Assembly: GCF_001570585.1 (NCBI RefSeq)
Contig: NZ_BBXF01000002.1
Span: forward strand, 1,314,077 to 1,378,076
Reading direction: 5' to 3'
DNA: 64,000 nucleotides
Origin: Herbidospora daliensis
GTDB lineage: Bacteria > Actinomycetota > Actinomycetes > Streptosporangiales > Streptosporangiaceae
Shown one piece after another: positions 56,731 to 64,000 of the stretch. The notes beneath the pieces are model-generated. The model saw only the letters and a list, made by a program, of their open reading frames with translations. It was not told the origin of the DNA and ran no database searches. A program made the position numbers and the translations under genes. Within the stretch, counting starts at the first letter, position 1. Each line of letters opens with the position of its first letter.

Positions 56731-57159
56731 TCAGACTCCTCTGCGGATGGTGGCGAACAACTCGGCGAGCTCGTTGGTGCCGTCGGCGGACACGACCCGT
56801 TCCGCCTGGTCGCCGATGGCCTGGGCGACGACGGACGCGCCGTTGCCGACCGAGGCGACCCGCCCGCCGGCCGTGTGCACGGCGGTGATCAGGGCGACCT
56901 GCGCGCCGCTCGGCTGGGGGAGGTCCCACGGCGCGACGCCGGGGGCGATGATCACGTCGACCGAGGCGGGGTCGAGGTCGGCGGCGTCGGTGTCGGGGAT
57001 GACGGGGTAGCCGAGGATGCTCTCCGCCCCCGTGGTGGCGGCGGCCACGATGTGGACGGTCGCGCCCTCCTCGCGGCCGCGCAGCACCGGATACCAGAAG
57101 TCGAGCTCCTGGTATCCGGGGTACGCGAGGACCACGACCTTCTGCTGGGCCAGCGACAT
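56731..57159 (-). CDS. DJ-1/PfpI-like protein lacking the nucleophile Cys
   Basis: 142 residues. Strongly similar opening to the other DJ-1 gene here (VVVLAYPGYQELDFWYPVLRGREEG), but the nucleophile elbow reads ASVGNGASVVAQ, so the Cys found in the partner (AICHAGW) is gone, and the protein is shorter. Possibly a regulatory or structural partner of the active paralogue (inference). Starts next to the glcG stop. Confidence 0.85.
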   Translation of the reverse strand: MSLAQQKVVVLAYPGYQELDFWYPVLRGREEGATVHIVAAATTGAESILGYPVIPDTDAADLDPASVDVIIAPGVAPWDLPQPSGAQVALITAVHTAGGRVASVGNGASVVAQAIGDQAERVVSADGTNELAELFATIRRGV

Positions 57160-57618
57160 TTACGCTCCAAGGTTTTCGGCGGGATGGGACGCGGCGAAGG
57201 GGTCGACGACCTCGGCGCACGACCGCAGCGCGTGCAGGGCGACCGCGTTGTCGACAGGCGGGGCGGCCCCGCTCACCCCGATCGCGCCGATGAGCTCGCC
57301 GTCCGACCGCAGCGGGAAACCGCCGGCCAGGATGACGATGCGCCCGGCGAGCGCCGAGGTCAGGCCCCAGTCGGCCGCGCCGGGCTTGGTGACCTCGCCC
57401 CACGCGTCGGTGGGCGCGTTGAACGCGGCGGCGGTGAACGCCTTGTCGATCGCGAGGGTGAGGGCGACGTGCGAGGCCCCGTCCATGCGGGCGGCGGCGA
57501 CGAGGTCGCCGTGGCGGTCGGTGACGGCGATGGCCATCGGCTTGCCCGCGCCGTCCCGGGCGGCCCTGATGAGACGGTCGGCGAGTTCGAGAGTCACGAC
57601 GGATTCGGTGCGGATCAT
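57160..57618 (-). CDS. GlcG/HbpS family protein
   Basis: 152 residues. AIAVTDRHGDLVAAARMDGA, SHVALTLAIDKAFTAAAF, FPLRSDGELIGAIGVSGA and the C-terminal DNAVALHAL are the family landmarks. Members bind haem or cobalamin or act as dehydratase-type accessory proteins in polyol operons (PduO/GlcG). The start region is repeated twice more upstream (57650-57735). Confidence 0.88.
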   Translation of the reverse strand: MIRTESVVTLELADRLIRAARDGAGKPMAIAVTDRHGDLVAAARMDGASHVALTLAIDKAFTAAAFNAPTDAWGEVTKPGAADWGLTSALAGRIVILAGGFPLRSDGELIGAIGVSGAAPPVDNAVALHALRSCAEVVDPFAASHPAENLGA

Positions 57619-57735
57619 CGGAGCGGCCTCACGGGTGAGCGTGGCGGTACGGATTCGGCGCGGGTCATCGCGCGGGTTTCACGAGGAGGGCATGGCCTTC
57701 GACGAAGGCGCGGGTCATCGGGTGGTTTCACGAGG
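57599..57735 (-). repeat. Threefold 50-bp repeat of the glcG start region, with two mini-ORFs
   Basis: ATG codons at 57718, 57668 and 57618 (minus strand) share the context CGATGA-C/T-CCGC-G/A-CC and lie exactly 50 bp apart. The first two open 17-codon frames (MTRAFVEGHALLVKPAR and MTRAESVPPRSPVRPLR), each ending in a TGA that overlaps the next ATG. The third ATG is glcG. Looks like a tandem duplication that made two coupled leader peptides. Confidence 0.65.
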
Positions 57736-57737
57736 CT

Positions 57738-58493
57738 TCACGAGGCCAGGAGGCCGCCGTCGACGACGACGGCCTGGCCGGTCAGATAGCGGGAGCCGGG
57801 GGAGACGAGGAACTCGACGACGGCGGCGACGTCGTCCGGAACACCCTGGCCGCCGAGGGGGATGCGCGACTCCAGCGCGGCGACGGTCCCGCCGTCCTTG
57901 CCGCCGACCCGCTTCCAGTAGGGGTCGTTGAACGGGGTGTCGATCCAGCCGGGGCAGACACAGGTGACGCAGATGCCGTCGGGGCCCATCGCGACCGCGA
58001 GTGACCTGGTCAGCGCGACGAGTCCGCCCTTGGAGGCGGCGTAGGCGAAGCTCCCGCCGCCGCCGCGGAAGGCGGCGGTCGAGCCGGTGAGCACCACCCG
58101 GCCGTGCGGCGAGGCCGCGAGGTGGGGGGCGGCGGCCTGGGTCATGAAGAAGGGCGCCCGGAGGTTGAGAGCCATGGTCCGGTCCCATTCGGACGCGGAG
58201 AAATTTGCCAATTCGGTCTCGACGAGAAGGCCCGCGCAGAAGACGATGGCATCCAGGCGGCCGTGCGCCTCGACGGCGTCGGCGACCGCCTGGGCGGGTC
58301 CGTCGGCGTCGGCCAGGTCGACGTGGCTCGCCGTCCCCGAACCGGGGTGGGCGTCGAGGGCCTTGACCACCTCGGCGGCGCCGGCCGCGTCGATGTCGGC
58401 CACGTGCACGTCGGCACCCGCCGCGCGCAGCCGGGCCGCCGTGGCGGCCCCGATGCCGCTCGCGCCGCCGGCTATCAGCACAGATGTCACCAC
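57738..58493 (-). CDS. Short-chain dehydrogenase/reductase
   Basis: 251 residues. LIAGGASGIGAATAARL for the cofactor, VFCAGLL, Ser in LTGSTAAF, YAASKGG and the terminal GQAVVVDGG. First gene of the minus-strand catabolic operon and so the one nearest the operators at 58512 and 58611. Probably oxidises a sugar or lactol. Confidence 0.9.
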   Translation of the reverse strand: MVTSVLIAGGASGIGAATAARLRAAGADVHVADIDAAGAAEVVKALDAHPGSGTASHVDLADADGPAQAVADAVEAHGRLDAIVFCAGLLVETELANFSASEWDRTMALNLRAPFFMTQAAAPHLAASPHGRVVLTGSTAAFRGGGGSFAYAASKGGLVALTRSLAVAMGPDGICVTCVCPGWIDTPFNDPYWKRVGGKDGGTVAALESRIPLGGQGVPDDVAAVVEFLVSPGSRYLTGQAVVVDGGLLAS

Positions 58494-58511
58494 AACTCCA
58501 ACCTGTAGGGC

Positions 58512-58520
58512 TGCCTGACA
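58512..58520. promoter_or_regulatory. Candidate FadR-type operator, copy 2
   Basis: TGCCTGACA (reverse complement TGTCAGGCA), 19 bp upstream of the SDR start, in the 178-bp divergent gap to the C45 gene. Confidence 0.5.
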
Positions 58521-58610
58521 TCATGAACCTGTGTTTTGAGTTCTGGCAAGGCGTTATGCCCGAAAAAACGGCGAGTTGACACTTTTGGGCCGAGGCTCCC
58601 ACAATCAACA

Positions 58611-58619
58611 TGTCTGACA
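58611..58619. promoter_or_regulatory. Candidate FadR-type operator, copy 3
   Basis: TGTC-T-GACA, a perfect palindrome 53 bp upstream of the C45 gene. With the copies at 58512 and 53045 it defines TGTC-N-GRCA. Confidence 0.55.
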
Positions 58620-58671
58620 GCCAGGCACCCTGGACGGTTGTCCAGCCTCACGTGAGGGAGCGGCCTGTTCC

Positions 58672-59769
58672 ATGCACTTTCCTGGGGAGTTCCCTGTGGT
58701 CCGCGTGGCCGGACCTCCCGCCGAGCGCGGCAGGCGGTACGGCGCGCTGGCCCGCACCCGGATCCACCGGTCGATAACCGCCTACCAGCGGGTCTTCGAG
58801 CACTACGCGGGCTGGGACTGGGCCACCGTGCGCGCCCACGCCGCGCAGTACCGCGACGTCATCGGCGACTTCGCGCCGTCGTCCCTCACCGAGATGCGGG
58901 GCATCGCCGAGGGCGCCGGCCTCGACGTGGACGAGATCATCGCGCTCAACACCCGCAGCGAGATCATGTTCCACGCCGGCGACCGGGAGATGCCCCATGA
59001 GTGCACGTCGCTGACGCTGCTGCCCGACCGCTCGGCGACCGGCACCACGCTCATCGCGCAGAACTGGGACTGGCTGCTCCACTCGATGGAGACCGCGATG
59101 ATCCTGGAGGTCACCCGCGACGACGGCCCCTCGTTCGTCACGCTGGTCGAGGCCGGGCTGCTCGCCAAGGTCGGCATGAACGAGGCGGGCGTCGGGCTCT
59201 GCACCAACACCCTGATCAGCGACGGCGACGAAGGCCGGATCGGGGTGCCCTACCACGTCCTGCTGCGCGCGGCCCTCGACAGCGGGTCGGGCCGCGAGGC
59301 GGCCGAGACGATCGCCGGCGCCGAACGCGCCCTGTCGGCCAACTTCCTGCTGGCCGACGACACCGGCTTCGCCGCCGACCTCGAGACGGCCCCCCGCTCC
59401 GACGGTGTGCGCATTCTCACCCCAGAAGACGGCCAGATCACGCACGCCAACCACTTCCGATCTCCCGACCTGACAGGCGAGGATCTGTACGCGCGCCGCA
59501 AGCCCCACACGTTCGCGCGGCTGCGCAACGTCACCGAGAGCCTGGGCGAACGGCCCAGCCTGTCGGTCGACGACCTCAAGAAGGTGCTCGCCGACCACCA
59601 GGACAGCCCGTCGAGCGTCTGCCAGCACCCCGACGAGAATGTGCACGAACGTGAGCGCACCGCGACGATCGCCGGTGTGATCATGGACGTGTCCGGCCGT
59701 ACGATGCATCTCGCCGCGGGGCGACCCTGCGTGGCACGGTGGGAGACGAGAACCCTGGCCCCGAGATGA
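58672..59769 (+). CDS. C45 family autoproteolytic acyltransferase/hydrolase
   Basis: 365 residues. Likely self-cleaves before C111 in PHECTSLTLLPD; the downstream LIAQNWDW motif with Asn and Asp is the family mark (penicillin acyl-CoA transferase type, Ntn fold). GRRYGALARTRIHRSI at the start is the alpha-chain beginning. Acts on acyl amides or esters. Cotranscribed with the FadR-type regulator (ATGA), divergent from the catabolic operon. Confidence 0.88.
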   Translation: MHFPGEFPVVRVAGPPAERGRRYGALARTRIHRSITAYQRVFEHYAGWDWATVRAHAAQYRDVIGDFAPSSLTEMRGIAEGAGLDVDEIIALNTRSEIMFHAGDREMPHECTSLTLLPDRSATGTTLIAQNWDWLLHSMETAMILEVTRDDGPSFVTLVEAGLLAKVGMNEAGVGLCTNTLISDGDEGRIGVPYHVLLRAALDSGSGREAAETIAGAERALSANFLLADDTGFAADLETAPRSDGVRILTPEDGQITHANHFRSPDLTGEDLYARRKPHTFARLRNVTESLGERPSLSVDDLKKVLADHQDSPSSVCQHPDENVHERERTATIAGVIMDVSGRTMHLAAGRPCVARWETRTLAPR

Positions 59770-60461
59770 AGAAGGACCTACCCGGAATGAAGGTCGTCCC
59801 TGTCGAGCAGAAGAGCGCGGCGGAGCACGTGCGCACGCAGCTCATCGAACTGATCGAGTCGCGTCACTTCGCGGTCGACGACCGCCTGCCCTCCGAGGCC
59901 GAGCTCGCGGCGTCGTTCGGGGTCAGCCGCTCGGTCATCAGGGAGGCCCTGCACAGCCTGAACGCCCTGGGCCTGACCAAGTCCTACGCCGGCAAGGGCA
60001 CCTTCGTGGCCGCCACCCGCGTGCAGTCGCACCTGCTCAGCGGGCAGTACCTGCCGTCGCAGCTCAACGAGGTGCGCCGCTACCTGGAGGTGCCGGCGGC
60101 CCGGCTCGCGGCCGAACGGCGCACCCAGGAGGACCTCGACGGGCTGGCCGAACTGGTCGCCGCGTTCGAGGACAACGACGACCCGGCCGAGCGCAACAAG
60201 ATCGACGCCCGCTTCCACATCGCCATCGCCCAGGCCACCGGCAACCCGCTGTTCTCCCGCCTGGTCGAAGACCTGCGCGCGGTCCTGCAGGACCAGGCGC
60301 TCGCCGTGTCGGCCTCGCCGGGCCGGGCCGCGCAGGCCCGCGCCGAGCACCGGGCCATCTACGAGGCCATCAAGGACGGCGACGCCGAGATGGCCGCCCT
60401 GGCCATGCGCCGCCACCTCCAGGCGGTCGTCGCGACCTCGGCCGCGCTCACCGACTCCTGA
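59766..60461 (+). CDS. FadR/GntR family regulator of the catabolic island
   Basis: 231 residues from ATG 59766 overlapping the C45 stop; ATG 59787 is a later option. HTH: AEHVRTQLIELIESRHFAVD, then ASFGVSRSVIREALHSLNALG. FCD domain with DARFHIAIAQATGN and HRAIYEAI metal-type residues. Probably binds the TGTC-N-GRCA sites at 58512, 58611 and 53045 and is relieved by a pathway sugar acid. Its end overlaps the convergent kinase gene by 14 bp. Confidence 0.88.
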   Translation: MKKDLPGMKVVPVEQKSAAEHVRTQLIELIESRHFAVDDRLPSEAELAASFGVSRSVIREALHSLNALGLTKSYAGKGTFVAATRVQSHLLSGQYLPSQLNEVRRYLEVPAARLAAERRTQEDLDGLAELVAAFEDNDDPAERNKIDARFHIAIAQATGNPLFSRLVEDLRAVLQDQALAVSASPGRAAQARAEHRAIYEAIKDGDAEMAALAMRRHLQAVVATSAALTDS

Positions 60462-61977
60462 AATCGGTGTACGTCGACCGGAAGGTCGACGTGAACAACC
60501 CCGCGTCCCCGAGCGGCCGGCCGACGTCGAGCACGAACGAGACCGGCCGGTCGGCCTCGTCGATCGTCAGCGTGTAGGTGACCAGCGAGCGGTCGAGGGC
60601 GTCTCCGGCGTACTCGACGAGCAGCAGTTTCAGCGCGTCGCCCGTCAGGTTGGCCGGTACGATGCCCCGGTAGACCCGGCCGTCGCGCTCGAAGGTCACG
60701 TTGCCCTGCACGACCAGCGACCGGATCACGGTGAGCCCCGCCGTCGCCGTCAGCAGGATCGGCGGCTCGTTGCTCCCGTCGCCGAACTCGCCGAGCGTGG
60801 CCCCGGTCTCCGCCACCCGCCGGTCTTCGATCGTGTAGCGGCGGCTCTCCTCGCTGCCGTACACGATGTCGGCGACGAAGTCGTCGTGGGGCAGGGCCGG
60901 GTCTCCGGCGATCGTGACGGTGCCCCGCGACCGGGCGTGGTTGTCGCCCTGGCCCATGCCGCCCTCGCTGGTGAAGGTGGCGGTCGGGGTCTTCCGGTAG
61001 ACCTCCGACAACGCCGCCGCGAGCTCGGCCTGCGTCTCGGGCGGCCGGTCGGGGCTCGGCCAGAGCGCCACCGTCGTCGCGATCACCGCCGCGCCGGTCA
61101 GCGCCGCGAGCCCGGCCCGCCACGGGAACGGCCGGCCCGCGACCGGGCGGGTGGCCTCGATCCGGCCCGACTCCAGCGCGTCGAGGTCGTCTTCCTCATC
61201 GTGGCCGAGCAGGCTGAGCAGCACCTCCTTCGAGGTGGGGCGCTCGGTGGGCGACTTGGCGAGGCAGCGGCGTACCAGAGGCAACAACGCGCGCGGCACC
61301 CCGGTCAGGTCGGGTTCGGCGTGCAGCACCCGGTAGGCGACGGCCGCGATGTTGCCGCCCTCGAACGGCACCCGCCCGGTCGCCGCGAACACCATGGTCG
61401 CGCCCCACGCGAACACGTCGGCCGCGGCCGTGACCCGCTCCCCGGAGTACTGCTCGGGGGCCATGTAGGGCGGGCTGCCGATGGCCCGCCCGGTGGTCTC
61501 GCTGTGGCTCAGCCGCGAGACGCCGAAGTCGATGACGCGCGGCCCGTCGGGCGCCAGCAGCACGTTGCCCGGCTTGAAGTCGCGGTGGATCACCCCCGCC
61601 CGGTGGATCGCCACCAGCGCCGTGGCGGTCCCGATGGCGATCCGCTGCAACTCGGCCCCCCGGCGGGGCGGCACCCGGTCGAGCGGGGTCCCGGCGACGT
61701 ACTCGCTGACGATGTAGGGGGGATCGTGGTCGAGCGCCACGTCGATGATGCGCGCGGTGCAGAAGCCCGCGACCTGCCGGGTGGAGTTCACCTCCCGGAC
61801 CGCCGCGTCGTCGGCGCCGTGGCGCAGCACCTTGACCGCGACCGGCTCCCCGTTCCATTCGCCCAGGTAGACGACGCCCTGACCACCCTCGCCCAGCCGG
61901 GAGAGCACCGTGTAGGGCCCGATCGACCGGGGATCGCCGGCCCGCAACGCCATGTCCACAATCCCATTGGACGCCAT
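60448..61977 (-). CDS. Transmembrane Ser/Thr protein kinase
   Basis: 509 residues from ATG 61977. Kinase domain at about 18-270: GEGGQGVVY, Lys in VAVKVLR, HRDFKPGNVLL, DFGVSRL, GSPPYMAPEQ. One helix near 315-335, then an outside domain of about 170 residues with LLTATAGLTVIRSLVVQGNV and SLVTYTLTIDEADRPVSFVL, which resembles LppX/LolA-like lipid-binding folds. HRDFKPGN and HRD with Phe are usual in this bacterial group. Starts 17 bp after the ClpR-domain gene. Confidence 0.9.
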   Translation of the reverse strand: MASNGIVDMALRAGDPRSIGPYTVLSRLGEGGQGVVYLGEWNGEPVAVKVLRHGADDAAVREVNSTRQVAGFCTARIIDVALDHDPPYIVSEYVAGTPLDRVPPRRGAELQRIAIGTATALVAIHRAGVIHRDFKPGNVLLAPDGPRVIDFGVSRLSHSETTGRAIGSPPYMAPEQYSGERVTAAADVFAWGATMVFAATGRVPFEGGNIAAVAYRVLHAEPDLTGVPRALLPLVRRCLAKSPTERPTSKEVLLSLLGHDEEDDLDALESGRIEATRPVAGRPFPWRAGLAALTGAAVIATTVALWPSPDRPPETQAELAAALSEVYRKTPTATFTSEGGMGQGDNHARSRGTVTIAGDPALPHDDFVADIVYGSEESRRYTIEDRRVAETGATLGEFGDGSNEPPILLTATAGLTVIRSLVVQGNVTFERDGRVYRGIVPANLTGDALKLLLVEYAGDALDRSLVTYTLTIDEADRPVSFVLDVGRPLGDAGLFTSTFRSTYTDFRSR

Positions 61978-61994
61978 CACCCCCCGCCGGGGTT

Positions 61995-62687
61995 CTACTT
62001 CGGCGTGAAGCCCTTGAGGAAGGCGACCACCGCCTCCTCGAACCGCTCCTTGGTCACCCCCAGCCGGGCGAGGACCGGGTTCCCCGCGCCGAGCAGGGCG
62101 AGCACCATGTGCTCGGTGCCGATGTAGTTGTGGCCGAGCCGCAGCGCCTCTTGGAAGGTGAGCTCCAGCAGGCGCTTGTTGTCCTCGCCGAGCTCGGCGT
62201 TGCCGGGCAGCGCCGCGCCGGTCTCGGGCAGCGCCCGCCGCGCCGTCTCGCGGGCCGCGTCGAGGTCGAGCCCGATCTCGACCAGGGCCTTCACGGCGAG
62301 GCCGTCGGCGTCGGCGAGCATCGCGACCAGCAGGTGGTCCTGCCCGGCCATGGGGTGGCCGAGCTCCTTGGCGAGCCGCTGCGCCTCGCCGATGGCCGTC
62401 TTCGCGCGCGGGGTGAACCGGGAGAACTGCTGCTGGTTGTCCTCCAGCTTGGGCACGAACCGTTTCTGCGCCGCCTGCTTGGTGACGCCCATGCTGCGGC
62501 CGATGTCGGTCCACGACGCGCCCGACTTGCGGGCCTGGTCGACGAAGTGGCCGATGAGGTGGTCGGCGACGTCGCTCAGGTGCTCGGCCATGAGCACGGC
62601 GCCGGAGAGTTGTTCGAGGACGTTGGGGTTGGCGGCCTTGATCCCGTTGATCAGATCGTCCAGCCGTACGACGGGAGAATCGCTCAT
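61995..62687 (-). CDS. HTH-ClpR domain protein (stand-alone Clp N-domain)
   Basis: 230 residues. Residues 1-85 contain an HTH (ASWTDIGRSMGVTKQAAQKR); residues 88-230 are two Clp-N repeats (FTPRAKTAIGEAQRLAKELG, then [19 protein letters not shown]). It lacks AAA modules, so it is not an unfoldase. The HTH plus operator-like palindromes directly at its start suggest a DNA-binding regulator that may sense ClpC substrates or adaptors. Likely cotranscribed with the kinase. Confidence 0.85.
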   Translation of the reverse strand: MSDSPVVRLDDLINGIKAANPNVLEQLSGAVLMAEHLSDVADHLIGHFVDQARKSGASWTDIGRSMGVTKQAAQKRFVPKLEDNQQQFSRFTPRAKTAIGEAQRLAKELGHPMAGQDHLLVAMLADADGLAVKALVEIGLDLDAARETARRALPETGAALPGNAELGEDNKRLLELTFQEALRLGHNYIGTEHMVLALLGAGNPVLARLGVTKERFEEAVVAFLKGFTPK

Positions 62688-62689
62688 GC

Positions 62690-62735
62690 GTCAACAGTAG
62701 GTTGACGGTTTGGAGACCGTCAACCCCTTGTTGAC
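62690..62735. promoter_or_regulatory. Doubled palindromic operator at the HTH-ClpR gene
   Basis: GTCAAC-N5-GTTGAC occurs twice, at 62690-62706 and 62719-62735, 29 bp apart. The first copy begins 3 bp upstream of the ATG and occupies the place of a ribosome site. Strong candidate for autoregulation by the HTH-ClpR protein. Confidence 0.7.
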
Positions 62736-62828
62736 GATGGGCTTGAGTCGGCCCCAAGTGACGTCCAATCGGGTCCCAAGGGTTGCTTGACATCGTCCGG
62801 GGTGATCGCCGATCACAGGGAGATTCTC

Positions 62829-64000
62829 GTGCGAAAGCCCTTTCTCGCCGGAGCGCTGGTGCTCAGCCTCGCCGTCCAGCTCGTGGCGGTGCCCCAGGCG
62901 GCGCAGGCGGCCGGAGCCGCCGACCCGCTGCCCAGGGCCTACCGGGTCGACCAGCGGGCCGAGGTGCCCGACCTCTCCGTCCAGGCCGGGCAGCTCGCGC
63001 TGTCGGCCGACGGGACCACGGCCTTACACCTGTCTCCACGGGGAGACGATCCGCCGGTTTTGGTCGCCACCGGCCTGGGCGGGGGTGACGAGGAGGTCGT
63101 CGGGCTCGGCCCGGAAGGGCGGCCCGTGCCGCAGGTGATCGACGCCGCGATCAGCGGCGACGGCCGGACGGTCGCGTTCACGGCCGCCGGGTCGAGCGCG
63201 GCCGACCTCGGGCTGCCGGCCTCGGCCGACCAGTACCTCCGGGAGGCGGTCTTCGTCCGCGACCGGCTCACCGACGCCACCGTCTGGATCCCGGTCCCCG
63301 ACCTCGGCGTCCCGGCCTCGCACCACCGGCTTCGCAACCTCACCCTGAGTGCGGACGGCCGGCGGCTGGCCGTGGGCCTGTCGCTGCCGCTGCCCGAGTA
63401 CGACGACCTCACCTCGCCCGAGGGCGTGCTGCTGGTGACCCTGCCGGCCGACGCCGCGCCGGTGCCGCACGTCGTCCGCCCCCAGGACCTCGTGGTGCCG
63501 GAGCCCGACGTGCGCGGCTTCACCCTGTCGGGTGACGGGAAGGTGCTCGCGGTCAACGTGGGCGACGGCGACGAGCGGCTGCTGCTGCGCTTCGACGCCG
63601 CGTCGGGCGACCGGCTGCCCGGGGAGCGCACGCTCACCCAGGCCCAGCACACGGCCTGGGCTCCCAACCTCGATCAGACCGGACGCCGGACCGCCTTCGG
63701 CGGCGTCGGCACCGGGGTGGTCGTCGCCGACCTCGTCACCGGCCCCTCGGCCGACGTGACGCTGGCCGCCTCGGCCACGGCCCCGTACGTCTCGGGTGAG
63801 GCCGCCTTCGCCGCCGACGACCTGCCCGTCGCCGCGCGGCTGAGCGCCGACGGCTCGACCGTCGTGTTCCGCCGCTCGGGCGCGGTCTGGACGCAGCCCG
63901 CCCAGCCCGACCGGGCCCCCGCGCTGGTCAGCTCGGGTCTCGACGGCCGGATCGCCGACCCCGTCCCCGGCGAGATGGTCATCCACCCCGACTTCGTGAA
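62829..64000 (+). CDS. Secreted PD40/TolB-like beta-propeller protein (3' end outside window)
   Basis: At least 390 residues from GTG 62829 after AGGGAG; open to the right edge. Signal peptide VRKPFLAGALVLSLAVQLVA ending near AQAA. Repeating ALSADGTT, AISGDGRTVAF, TLSADGRRLAVGL, TLSGDGKVLAV and RLSADGSTVVF blocks are PD40-type propeller blades. Exported protein of unknown binding function. The divergent gap to the HTH-ClpR gene contains that gene's operators. Confidence 0.8.
   Translation, partial: MRKPFLAGALVLSLAVQLVAVPQAAQAAGAADPLPRAYRVDQRAEVPDLSVQAGQLALSADGTTALHLSPRGDDPPVLVATGLGGGDEEVVGLGPEGRPVPQVIDAAISGDGRTVAFTAAGSSAADLGLPASADQYLREAVFVRDRLTDATVWIPVPDLGVPASHHRLRNLTLSADGRRLAVGLSLPLPEYDDLTSPEGVLLVTLPADAAPVPHVVRPQDLVVPEPDVRGFTLSGDGKVLAVNVGDGDERLLLRFDAASGDRLPGERTLTQAQHTAWAPNLDQTGRRTAFGGVGTGVVVADLVTGPSADVTLAASATAPYVSGEAAFAADDLPVAARLSADGSTVVFRRSGAVWTQPAQPDRAPALVSSGLDGRIADPVPGEMVIHPDFV

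Overview
The window is 64 kb of very GC-rich DNA with dense, mostly non-overlapping genes, many GTG starts and purine-rich Shine-Dalgarno sites. F420-dependent LLM oxidoreductase, furA-katG, ClpC with a ClgR-type box, ECF42-DGPF, PucR, SpoIIE/anti-sigma modules and a choice-of-anchor P protein all point to a filamentous actinobacterium. A Streptosporangiales-type genome is my guess; nothing here proves the genus. I see no rRNA, tRNA, CRISPR array, insertion sequence or phage gene. The longest gap without a gene is about 290 bases (20902-21188).

Layout. 1-4046: an exporter-type ABC protein (cut by the left edge or starting at it), a prolyl oligopeptidase and an anti-sigma-type ATPase. 4160-10993: PIG-L deacetylase and epoxide hydrolase, an ECF42 sigma factor with its DGPF partner, and a large STAND-WD40 protein. 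10935-15922: a FUSC-type membrane protein broken by a one-base frameshift, clpC, and a Fes-like esterase. 15932-26602: methyltransferase, hydrolases, PucR and Mop-type regulators, a STAS protein, an LLM oxidoreductase, TetR, a pyruvate dehydrogenase E1-like enzyme, a zincin and two more hydrolases. 26675-29337: furA-katG. 29395-32336: a YefM-YoeB type toxin-antitoxin pair tucked behind an HxlR regulator, then SDR, SnoaL-like and GntR genes.

32417-41065 is the most distinctive part. It holds a compact exosortase-like transpeptidase (C72, R117, H138) joined to a processive-type GT2 synthase. Facing it is an operon of a response regulator with a Glu in place of the phospho-acceptor Asp, a UDP-GlcNAc 2-epimerase, and an unlisted 51-residue protein that is almost nothing but an LPFTG sorting signal. 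Next door is a secreted choice-of-anchor P protein ending in a PVPLASG / membrane helix / Arg4 tail, the probable exosortase substrate. Two GT-C-like membrane proteins flank the set. I read the locus as a surface-protein processing and glycan-attachment system.

41091-44569: a methyltransferase-TetR pair with two overlapping palindromic operators across the start codon, then an anti-sigma/STAS fusion with its SpoIIE phosphatase. 44556-60461: a large catabolic island (CUT1 sugar ABC transporter, FGGY kinase, two zinc dehydrogenases, class I aldolase, acetylxylan-esterase-like, amidohydrolase, phosphotriesterase-like, two DJ-1 proteins, GlcG/HbpS, SDR) run by a FadR-type regulator transcribed divergently with a C45 acyltransferase. 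Repeated TGTC-N-GRCA sites sit at its promoters, and a threefold 50-bp repeat of the glcG start region forms two coupled mini-ORFs. 60448-64000: a Ser/Thr kinase with an extracytoplasmic domain, a ClpR-domain protein with its own HTH and a doubled palindromic operator, and the start of a secreted beta-propeller protein cut by the right edge.
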